Assembly (NCBI GenBank): GCA_037893225.1
Contig: JAZGUH010000327.1
Coordinates: 2,329,247 to 2,393,246, forward strand
Length of the DNA: 64,000 nt
Direction: 5' to 3'
Source of the DNA: Hippasteria phrygiana
Lineage: Eukaryota; Echinodermata; Asteroidea; Valvatida; Goniasteridae
Below are positions 1 to 6,588 of the stretch, piece after piece (position 1 is the first letter of the stretch; each line of letters opens with the position of its first letter). Under the pieces are notes generated by a model. The model searched no databases, was not told the origin of the DNA, and worked only from the letters and a program-made list of their open reading frames with translations. The position numbers and the translations under genes are program-made.

Positions 1-243
1 AAAATCCTTGGCTAAACCTTCTCTATACACATCGCGATATGTATCTATAATATTACCAGCTTCATCCGTCGTCGGCAGTTGTGGTTCGGCCGATCTGTTT
101 AATTCATAATCATAGTCGGGGCCCTCTCCGAAATCATCGTCGCCATTAGCATCTTGAAAAACATCATCGGCATCATCGGCATCAGCTTGTTCGTCTTCTC
201 GACCCATTTCATCCATAGGTATAAAATCTCCACCTTCAGCCAT
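1..243 (-). CDS. N-terminal part of a tandem paralog of the 405-residue gene (runs off left edge)
   Basis: An open frame reads from the ATG at 243 to the window edge (81 codons). Its first 30 or so residues, starting MAEGGDFIPMDEMGRED, and the 30 bp upstream match the gene at 274-1,491 almost base for base. After about residue 36 the two proteins diverge completely. It is therefore a tandem paralog or a product of partial gene conversion, with a conserved acidic N-terminus and a different body. The function of either copy is not recognised. The stop and length are unknown because the gene continues to the left. Confidence 0.8.
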   Translation of the reverse strand, partial: MAEGGDFIPMDEMGREDEQADADDADDVFQDANGDDDFGEGPDYDYELNRSAEPQLPTTDEAGNIIDTYRDVYREGLAKDF

Positions 244-273
244 TTTATAAAGTCGTATATTTTATATGACTTA

Positions 274-1491
274 TTATTTTAAATTTTTTTGCATGTATAC
301 TAGTATTAAAGTACCGACACCTACCAATAATGCCCACACGTGCTCCGCCAACCAACCGACTGACTTACTTAACAACGTGAACAACCAACTCGCGATAGCA
401 CCCAAAATACCAGGTAAGGCGGCTAATAACTTACCCCCCAGCTTTTTTAGCAAATTGGACAAGTTTTTTAAATGATTACTTATCCAATCTTTAACGTTGC
501 CTCCAGGCTTAGGTGGAATCGGAGTCGGAGCAGGAACAACCGCTGCAGCCGCCGGTGCCGCCGCCGCACCACCCCCACCAAGAGCCGCCACCAAAGAACC
601 AACGATTGCACTTATAACTATAGAAAACGCGGTTAATACACTTACTATCGTCACACCTTGTTCTCGAAACAGAATTCTAATCTTTTCTCTTAGCGGGGCA
701 TCGCTATCTAGTATTTTATTATACGTTTCTTTGATTCTAGCGAATTGATTATTCATGCTTAGTTTAATGTCGTGCTTGAGGCTTAATCTACCCTCTATTT
801 CATTTTCAATATCGTTTTGTTCTTTCAGTAGGTCTTGCATCTCATTATCGTTTTCTACTACTTCGAGGTCTGTTTTTATCTCCTTGCGTCTATCGTATAG
901 TTTACGCAGTTCGGCTAAATTTAATTCGGCATTACCGCTCATAGTTTGCATTTTTTTGTTTAAACCTTCAAGTTCTCTATAATTTAGCCCATCAGTTTGC
1001 GTTTGAGCATCTACTTCTATCGATTGAGTGGGAGGAAATGTAGTTCTATCGGTTAATAAAACCAAATCTTCTCTAACAAATGTAGTAAAGTTTCTTTCAG
1101 GATGAGCTAGTTCAAAGTTGTGTTTTAGCTTCTCTCCAACAACTAGAAATTTTCTAGGCTGATTTTTTTGAGTCAACCTAACATCATCGAAGTATACACC
1201 ATTATCGTCCATTCTAAATTTATCAAAATTTACCTCAAGAAAATCTGGTTTATCAAATCCTTTAGATGTCATATAGTTATAAAAATCGTTAGCTACATCA
1301 TAATTTCTATGAGATTTAAATGATGGGGCTATATACACATCCACCCGTTGTTGCTCATCAGAGTAGGCACCCCAATCAAAACCATCGTCGCCATTGACAT
1401 CTTGAAAAACATCATCGGCATCATCGGCATCAGCTTGTTCGTCTTCTCGACCCATTTCATCCATAGGTATAAAATCTCCACCTTCAGCCAT
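274..1491 (-). CDS. Polinton membrane-anchored protein of unknown function (405 aa)
   Basis: The N-terminal 50 residues are highly acidic, with many Asp/Glu. Residues 50-150 look globular, and residues about 175-270 are charged and coiled-coil-like (repeated ELRKLYDRRKE-type heptads). The C-terminal third has a hydrophobic segment (around 285-310), an Ala/Pro/Gly-rich linker, and then two more hydrophobic or amphipathic stretches ending in a likely membrane anchor near residue 395. Such anchored, coiled proteins occur in Polinton and adintovirus late gene sets, where they may serve as virion membrane or fibre components; that role is inference. The start is supported by the upstream ACTTTATAAA next to the ATG, shared with the paralog at 243. 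Confidence 0.85.
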   Translation of the reverse strand: MAEGGDFIPMDEMGREDEQADADDADDVFQDVNGDDGFDWGAYSDEQQRVDVYIAPSFKSHRNYDVANDFYNYMTSKGFDKPDFLEVNFDKFRMDDNGVYFDDVRLTQKNQPRKFLVVGEKLKHNFELAHPERNFTTFVREDLVLLTDRTTFPPTQSIEVDAQTQTDGLNYRELEGLNKKMQTMSGNAELNLAELRKLYDRRKEIKTDLEVVENDNEMQDLLKEQNDIENEIEGRLSLKHDIKLSMNNQFARIKETYNKILDSDAPLREKIRILFREQGVTIVSVLTAFSIVISAIVGSLVAALGGGGAAAAPAAAAVVPAPTPIPPKPGGNVKDWISNHLKNLSNLLKKLGGKLLAALPGILGAIASWLFTLLSKSVGWLAEHVWALLVGVGTLILVYMQKNLK

Positions 1492-1516
1492 TTTATAAAG
1501 TCGTATATTTTATATT

Positions 1517-1750
1517 TTACGTAGTATTTACCACATTCTGAGGAATTACTCCTTGGCTCACCAACCAAGTCTGAGTAGCTAGAGCGCTACCTACCGTAGC
1601 AGTGATTTTAACTGTATCTTCTACGTCTAACTTTCCTAAATCGGCGGGCTTAATTTTCAAAAGTTTTTTACTCAACATAGTATAACCTACAGTCAACAAA
1701 CTCAACACAGCGCCGTGATAAAGAGTATTTGCAACGTTCTTCATATCCAT
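1517..1750 (-). CDS. small Polinton membrane protein (77 aa)
   Basis: This short ORF begins MDMKNVANTLYHGAVL and has one hydrophobic N-terminal segment (residues about 8-27) followed by a basic stretch (KKLLKIKPADLGKLD) and a weakly hydrophobic helix. The spacing from the neighbours is tight (25 bp and 31 bp), and the ATG follows an AGTAAA box like those of other genes here. From memory, similar short proteins accompany the same capsid-type gene set in cnidarian Polintons. No enzymatic motif is visible; a small virion membrane protein is a reasonable guess. Confidence 0.7.
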   Translation of the reverse strand: MDMKNVANTLYHGAVLSLLTVGYTMLSKKLLKIKPADLGKLDVEDTVKITATVGSALATQTWLVSQGVIPQNVVNTT

Positions 1751-1781
1751 TTTACTTGTACAAACATTTTATTTTTTTTAT

Positions 1782-2234
1782 TTATTCCATTTCTAATAGT
1801 TCTTCAACTTTAGGGGTTGAAGTTGCGATCGTAACCCCAACCCCCACCTCTCGCTGTGCATCTACAGGTTTACTCTTTTTAAACGCGAGATATCCAATTC
1901 CTAAAACAACCAAACCAACTATCGCGTATCCCCAGCTCGGAATGTCTCTCATCGTTATCGCTGACGTTTGCTGGGGAGGTTCTTCTTCTATACTTTGCAT
2001 TTTTTGTATTTGTTCTTTCATCTTTCTATTTCTTTCGGCCAGTTTTTTACCTTGCTCTACTCTTTTAGGGTCTTTTGCTCTTTTTTTTGTGACTCTTGAT
2101 AGAGCCGGCTGAGCCGGCTCTTGGGGAGGCTCTTGGGGAGACTCTTGTGGGGGTTGGGGAGTCTCTTGGGGGGTTTCTTGGGGAGGCTGGGGGGTCTCTG
2201 CTACTTGATCTGTCGTTGTCGTTTCTAGACTCAT
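1782..2234 (-). CDS. Pro/Gln-rich single-pass membrane protein (150 aa)
   Basis: Residues about 10-45 are a Pro-Gln-Glu repeat (PPQETPQ-like units). Next comes a strongly basic segment (RVTKKRAKDPKRVEQGKKLAERNRK), then one clear transmembrane helix (residues about 102-120, WGYAIVGLVVLGIGYLAF) and a short tail. The basic segment could bind nucleic acid or target the nucleus. Its first 170 bp overlap the 3' end of the 244-residue gene in another frame, so that stretch codes for two low-complexity proteins. The conserved basic motif and membrane helix argue that it is real; the function is unknown. Confidence 0.75.
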   Translation of the reverse strand: MSLETTTTDQVAETPQPPQETPQETPQPPQESPQEPPQEPAQPALSRVTKKRAKDPKRVEQGKKLAERNRKMKEQIQKMQSIEEEPPQQTSAITMRDIPSWGYAIVGLVVLGIGYLAFKKSKPVDAQREVGVGVTIATSTPKVEELLEME

Positions 2235-2799
2235 CTTTTATAATAATACTACTATTATTTGTAATACTACTATTATCTGTAATACTATTATTACTACTAT
2301 CTACCTGTAAATGTTTAGTCGTGATCAACATAGCCACCAAAGGAGATAAATAAACCCCATAATTGTAATGCACTTCGCAAAGTAAACTGGACAAGCTGCT
2401 AGAAATAACGGGATCTTTTTCTAGGTCGTTGATAAGGGCTTCTTCAGAATCTAAACAAAGTTTATAACCGAATGGTGAAGCCAGCGGCAAAGTCGCGCCT
2501 AAAGCTTTTGCGTAACAGGTCAACACGCAGCTCCCCAAACTGACTATCATTTCTTTACCGAGCTTGGCTTCGTATCTTTTATATAGCTTTTCTTGTTTTT
2601 CCACAGTCAAGCCCTCTATTTCATTGACGGAGTATTCTTTACCGAAATATTTTTTAGAATCACCGGAAGCAACTACACCCAAAAGTCTATTTTTGGGCAT
2701 AGTTGCTTCTGGGGTTATCGTTATAGTCGTGGGTGTAGCAGCTACTATTGGATGAGGTTCTTGAGATAACGTGCTTAGAGATTCTATCGACTTGCTCAT
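2065..2799 (-). CDS. Polinton protein of unknown function with Ser/Pro/Arg tail (244 aa)
   Basis: Residues about 40-165 form a folded-looking region rich in Leu/Cys (for example EMIVSLGSCVLTCYAKALG, then SSLSSLLCEVHYNYGVYLS) with two hydrophobic stretches. Residues 168-244 are a low-complexity tail, first Asn/Ser-rich, then Pro/Arg/Ser repeats ending in KSHKKKSKRP, which is basic enough to bind DNA or serve as a nuclear signal. The tail is encoded in the 170-bp overlap with the downstream gene. No family is recognised. The start at 2,799 follows a TTTTAA box. A structural or scaffolding role is only inferred from its position among capsid genes. Confidence 0.7.
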   Translation of the reverse strand: MSKSIESLSTLSQEPHPIVAATPTTITITPEATMPKNRLLGVVASGDSKKYFGKEYSVNEIEGLTVEKQEKLYKRYEAKLGKEMIVSLGSCVLTCYAKALGATLPLASPFGYKLCLDSEEALINDLEKDPVISSSLSSLLCEVHYNYGVYLSPLVAMLITTKHLQVDSSNNSITDNSSITNNSSIIIKDESRNDNDRSSSRDPPASPRNPPRDSPTPTRVSPRASPRAGSAGSIKSHKKKSKRP

Positions 2800-2914
2800 T
2801 TAAAATAGAACTATATTTTTTAATCTTATTTCTACAAGAAATATAATCGTAAGAAAATAAAGATAAGTTGATGGCTATTACTAGTTTTAATAATAGGTCT
2901 AGATATTCTATCAT
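2687..2914 (-). CDS. possible small membrane ORF (75 aa), low confidence
   Basis: The ATG is preceded by TTTATAAAAT, the same kind of start-proximal box seen at confirmed genes of this element. The first 25 residues (MIEYLDLLLKLVIAINLSLF) look like a membrane helix, followed by a basic stretch. The last 37 residues lie antiphase over the N-terminus of the 244-residue gene and are probably not under their own selection. It could be a real short protein or chance. Confidence 0.3.
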   Translation of the reverse strand: MIEYLDLLLKLVIAINLSLFSYDYISCRNKIKKYSSILNEQVDRISKHVISRTSSNSSCYTHDYNDNPRSNYAQK

Positions 2915-2935
2915 ATTTTATAAATGACTAGATAA

Positions 2936-3110
2936 TCTGTAGATCATCTAACAGTTATCTATAGATCATCTAACAGTTATCTAACAGGTATCTAACAGGT
3001 ATCTAACAGGTATCTAACAGTTATCTATAAATCATCTACAAATCATCTAACAGTTATCTAACAGTTATCTAATAGATCAACTATAGATCAACTATAGATC
3101 AACTGCCAAC
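2936..3110. repeat. minisatellite of ATCTAACAGG/T-type units
   Basis: About 175 bp of imperfect 10-bp units (ATCTAACAGG, ATCTAACAGT) mixed with GATCAACTATA and AATCATCTA variants. The array starts inside the last codons and stop of the ATPase gene and fills the only sizeable non-coding gap of the left block. It may have grown by slippage. Confidence 0.8.
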
Positions 3111-3726
3111 AGACAGGAGGATCAGTTTTTACCAATAATTTACTAAAAGGCACATCTCTTAAAATCTTTTTAATTCTCGATCTTTCTTCTAAAGGCACCG
3201 CATCATTTTCATCGAGGCATTGATCGAAACTATTTTTATCTTTGCAATAGAACAATACGACAAATGCAGTTTGAGCTCTAAAATCTGTCATTACACAATT
3301 ATACTTTTGAGTCATTAACCAACAGTAGTGATTGTCATGCCTACCGCTAAACGCCAATTTCGTTAAAACGCAAGTGTTTTTCCCGAGCGCCGCCTTACGA
3401 TATTTTATGTCTTGTTCCGAGCTACAATCGTCTTTCAAAAATAGAACGTGCGATCCTTTAAATCGAGCTCTATAAAATTCTAAAGCTTCGTTGAGAGACA
3501 CCTTTTCTACCTCTAAATCGCATAGGTATATCTCGGGGTCTAACCACAACCAACGTCTCTCGCGATATGTCTTGTTGTTGCTCAACGTAGGACAAATAAC
3601 TACGATATTTTCAAAGTGATCTTTATACTCAGTTTCTAATAGATCTAAAATATATTTGGTTTTACCCGAATTAGTCCTACCGCATACTAGCGCGCAGTGT
3701 GGTGTTTTTGGAAACGCTTTATACAT
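3088..3726 (-). CDS. ATP: Polinton genome-packaging ATPase (FtsK/HerA, A32-like; 212 aa)
   Basis: The P-loop GRTNSGKT lies at residues 16-23 and the Walker B strand HVLFLKDD at 93-100. A polar sensor-like segment WLMTQKYN lies near 137-143, with arginines shortly after it (R150) that may act as fingers. Length and motif spacing fit the small packaging ATPases of Polintons, adenovirus-like and poxvirus A32-like systems, which pump DNA into capsids. It sits just downstream of the candidate major capsid gene (34-bp gap), as expected of a packaging module. The start is the first ATG, two residues before the basic AFPKTPH strand that precedes the P-loop. The 3' end merges into the minisatellite. 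Confidence 0.9.
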   Translation of the reverse strand: MYKAFPKTPHCALVCGRTNSGKTKYILDLLETEYKDHFENIVVICPTLSNNKTYRERRWLWLDPEIYLCDLEVEKVSLNEALEFYRARFKGSHVLFLKDDCSSEQDIKYRKAALGKNTCVLTKLAFSGRHDNHYCWLMTQKYNCVMTDFRAQTAFVVLFYCKDKNSFDQCLDENDAVPLEERSRIKKILRDVPFSKLLVKTDPPVCWQLIYS

Positions 3727-3760
3727 TGCTTATTTAGGCTATTTAATAGTAAAGACTATT

Positions 3761-5038
3761 TTAAGAGTAACTACCGCTAAATCTTCCATCTTCTAACACC
3801 AACTGACCATCCATCACCAAGAAAACGTAACATTTTAGAGAACCAGATGACTCGGCCTCTCTTTCTAAATGGAGAGAAATACCGCCACCTACGTCTCCTA
3901 TTTTCCTGCCAGAACCGTGACTTTTATTGTCGTCGGTTACCCTCGTATCTAGCCAAAGACCGTAACTAGTGGTTAAGTAGGAGCCTATAGACATATCGTG
4001 CAATTCTAAGTCTTTGGACACGCTGGCACCAAATTCTGTATTAGAGTCGCCGAAAAACTTGGTAATCTCATCCCAGTGTTGATAACGCTTCATGCCCTGA
4101 CTATACAATTGATTCGGCTTACCCTCTATCGTAACGTCTACTTTTTCGATCTTTGGATTATAAAAAATTCGAGGATCTTTTTCGGCTGATTCTTTAAATA
4201 AAAGAAGTATACCTTTGAGACTTCTAATGGCTTGATTTAGATTAATGTTCCAAGTAGTATCGGACTTGTTTAACGTTAAAACCGTATATCTTTGAACTTT
4301 TTCGTATAGAAAATGAGTTTTACCTCGATATTTTTGTCTGATATTATCGGCCAATGTTTTATTGGTCACCGTTTCAAACTCGAGATCTAACCCCGAAATT
4401 TTATACTTCGCGTTATTATCGGTAGATTTTACTACGCTCGAGTGATCGTTAAATGTAAATTCATAAGTTAGTCTATCTTTGAGCGTCGATGGACTAAAAG
4501 GCTGATGATCCGTAAGCATTTCAAAATCTAGAGGAATATAATATCGGTTACCGTAGGCGTTGGCAATCGATTTGTCTTTTCCACCATTCGCGCTAGCAAC
4601 CCCATCGCTAGCGCCGATTCTGAGTTTCGTAACGTTGCTATCTTCGAGTCCTCGATACGCATCGTTCGAGCTGGCTGGTCGCCACATGTCTTTATACGCG
4701 TTATATACATCGGCATCCGTAAACGCTACGAAATCTTTACCTTCTAGTTTGATTCTTACGCCACTAATTAAATTTCGGGCGACGTTATAATATAGAGTTC
4801 TTGCATCGTCTTCGCCAGTGCCTTCAGATTCTAAGTCTATATTAAAAGCTAATCGTACAGTACCCGGTACGACTACATCGTCTTGACTCAACATAGGAAA
4901 TTCAACGATCAACAGACTGCCAGCCGACGCGGTACTAGGATTATGAGTAATAACCATCGATTGTCTCAACCCTTTTAACGCTCTAGGATTTTTTAAACTT
5001 CTGTGTGGATTCAGTTTGCTTCCATAAATTGCGTTCAT
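3761..5038 (-). CDS. candidate Polinton major capsid protein (double jelly-roll type; 425 aa)
   Basis: The protein is beta-rich from about residue 25 (SMVITHNPSTASAG, then LLIVEFPMLSQDDVVVPG). It also shows KLEGKDFVAFTDADVYNAY, YIPLDFEMLTDHQPF, KIEKVDVTIEGKPNQLYSQG and a C-terminal YVFLVMDGQLVLEDG. From memory, this pattern marks an abundant protein family of Polinton-like elements in Hydra, corals and sea urchins. Its size, its position next to the ATPase and the absence of any other MCP-like protein make it the best candidate for the major capsid protein, but I have not shown a double jelly-roll fold. I chose the ATG at 5,038 (MNAIYGSKLN) because it follows a TAAGTAAA box. The 21 codons upstream are Lys/Phe/Ser-rich and look like leader. 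Confidence 0.7.
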   Translation of the reverse strand: MNAIYGSKLNPHRSLKNPRALKGLRQSMVITHNPSTASAGSLLIVEFPMLSQDDVVVPGTVRLAFNIDLESEGTGEDDARTLYYNVARNLISGVRIKLEGKDFVAFTDADVYNAYKDMWRPASSNDAYRGLEDSNVTKLRIGASDGVASANGGKDKSIANAYGNRYYIPLDFEMLTDHQPFSPSTLKDRLTYEFTFNDHSSVVKSTDNNAKYKISGLDLEFETVTNKTLADNIRQKYRGKTHFLYEKVQRYTVLTLNKSDTTWNINLNQAIRSLKGILLLFKESAEKDPRIFYNPKIEKVDVTIEGKPNQLYSQGMKRYQHWDEITKFFGDSNTEFGASVSKDLELHDMSIGSYLTTSYGLWLDTRVTDDNKSHGSGRKIGDVGGGISLHLEREAESSGSLKCYVFLVMDGQLVLEDGRFSGSYS

Positions 5039-5125
5039 TTTACTTAACGAAACAAAATAAAAAACAAAAAAACTTTTAGACAAACTTAAACTTTTAGACA
5101 AACCTAAAACAAAAGCAAAAAACTT

Positions 5126-5539
5126 TTAAATAAACTTGTAAACTAAAAATCCTAAAACAGCAGTGCCTCCTACGATAAATGCAATTTCACCATCTTTTTG
5201 GCCTTCGCTGGGTACGTAAAAGTCTGACAATACAGGTTCGCGAGGTAATCGCATATCTTCGTTGGTTACTTCGTTATATAGTCTCAACGCGTCATCTACA
5301 TTTCTAAAATCTTTTTGAGCCCTGGCTTCTTTATGTAGTCGATCGTTTAGATAATCTAGAACCTTGGTTCTTTGTTCCACCCACTCTTGTTTAGCTCGAG
5401 TTAATTGTTCTAAAGCGAGGTCGTGTCGTTTACGTTCTTCAGCCGACGACCCACCCATCTTCGAAAATAGAAAGTTCGATCCGCTAAACGCTAAAGCGTT
5501 TACAAGAGCTCCACCAATCATCATTAATGCACTCGCCAT
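5126..5539 (-). CDS. conserved Polinton membrane-associated protein (137 aa)
   Basis: The chosen start (MASALMMIGGALVNALAFSG) gives a hydrophobic N-terminus. A central helical region (residues about 30-100, with AEERKRHDLALEQLTRAKQEW) is probably a coiled coil. The C-terminal helix (IAFIVGGTAVLGFLVYKFI) is a likely membrane anchor. The same layout accompanies this capsid type in other invertebrate elements, as far as I recall. An in-frame ATG 17 codons upstream is less likely because it would extend into the integrase start region. The gene is divergent from the integrase with a 41-bp spacer. The role is unknown, possibly a minor virion component. Confidence 0.75.
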   Translation of the reverse strand: MASALMMIGGALVNALAFSGSNFLFSKMGGSSAEERKRHDLALEQLTRAKQEWVEQRTKVLDYLNDRLHKEARAQKDFRNVDDALRLYNEVTNEDMRLPREPVLSDFYVPSEGQKDGEIAFIVGGTAVLGFLVYKFI

Positions 5540-5580
5540 TTTTAATAAGTCGTTAAAATTTTTACAAAGTATAAAATAAA
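5540..5580. promoter_or_regulatory. 41-bp divergent promoter between the 137-aa gene and integrase
   Basis: Both start codons face away from this 41-bp, almost pure A/T spacer. On the plus side it reads AGTATAAAATAAA directly before the integrase ATG; on the minus side ACTTATTAAAA precedes the other ATG. A TATA-like box so close to both starts implies very short 5' leaders. The same design recurs at 8,269-8,308. Confidence 0.6.
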
Positions 5581-6588
5581 ATGGAAACAAAACTAAGTAA
5601 AATATTTTACAGCCCTAAAGGATATTGGAAAGGTGCAGGCGCTATAAAAAAATTGTCGTTAAAAGCTAACGTACCCGAGCCAGACGTTAGAAATTGGTTG
5701 AGAAAACAAGCCATGTGGCAAATATATTTACCAGCCCCCAGTTTTATACCGAGACCTACGAGCCTAAATAAGGTTATAGGGCGGCCTAATGAACAACATC
5801 AAGCGGATCTGTTGTATCTACCTCACGATGTAGTTAAACGCAAAAGATATAAATACGCGTTGACGATCGTCGATGTGGCCACTAGATATAAAGAAGCTGA
5901 ACCCTTGACGAATAAAACGAGTACTCAAGTTGTAGAGGCGATAAAAAAGATTTACAAAAGATCACCCTTGTCTTGGCCTCTCACGATAAAAGTAGACCCC
6001 GGTACAGAATTTATGGCTGAATTTAATACTTTGATGCGAACTCGCAACGTCGCAGTACAGAAAGGCGAGGTTGGAAATCATAGAGCTCAAGGTATAGTAG
6101 AAAGATTTAATCGTACTTTAGCCGAAAGATTATTCGGTCATCAATACGCTCAAGAAATGTTAGAGCCTACCGATCGCAGCCGCGAGTGGGTAAAAAGATT
6201 GCCCGATGTTATAAAAGCGTTAAACGACGAAGAAACTAGATTGATATCGACTATGAAAGGTAAACCGTTAACTCCTCGAGCGGCTATGTCTCAGTTAGAA
6301 ATAAAACAATTGAGTTCTTCGGGACTCAAGAGTCCCGAAGACGCGCTAATCGTAAATGACGATATCGTTAGATATCTTTACGCTCCTGGAGAGCTCGAAA
6401 AAGACGTTAGAAGAAGAGCTACCGATCCTATTTGGAGCTTAGAAATGTATACGATTAGAAGGAGAACGACAAACCCCGGACAGCCCGCGTTGTACTGGCT
6501 GACTAACGGTCCCAAGAGATCGTTCGTTAAGAAAGAATTAATGGTCGTTCCGTCAGATACTGAGTTACCACCTTCTTCAGCGACGTAA
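5581..6588 (+). CDS. INT: Polinton retroviral-type integrase (335 aa)
   Basis: This rve-type DDE integrase should cut and join the element ends to host DNA. The catalytic triad reads as D76 (HQADLLYL), D139 (KVDPGTEF) and E174 (GIVERFNR), with 34 residues between the last two, as in retroviral integrases. Residues 1-60 hold a short helical region but no clear HHCC zinc site. Residues about 265-325 (WSLEMYTIRRRTTNPGQPALYWLTNG) look like the SH3/chromo-like C-terminal domain of this family, ending KRSFVKKEL. It belongs with the C. elegans F54H12.3-type Polinton integrases. The reading frame is intact. Its 3' end overlaps the convergent 563-residue gene by 12 bp. Confidence 0.93.
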   Translation: METKLSKIFYSPKGYWKGAGAIKKLSLKANVPEPDVRNWLRKQAMWQIYLPAPSFIPRPTSLNKVIGRPNEQHQADLLYLPHDVVKRKRYKYALTIVDVATRYKEAEPLTNKTSTQVVEAIKKIYKRSPLSWPLTIKVDPGTEFMAEFNTLMRTRNVAVQKGEVGNHRAQGIVERFNRTLAERLFGHQYAQEMLEPTDRSREWVKRLPDVIKALNDEETRLISTMKGKPLTPRAAMSQLEIKQLSSSGLKSPEDALIVNDDIVRYLYAPGELEKDVRRRATDPIWSLEMYTIRRRTTNPGQPALYWLTNGPKRSFVKKELMVVPSDTELPPSSAT

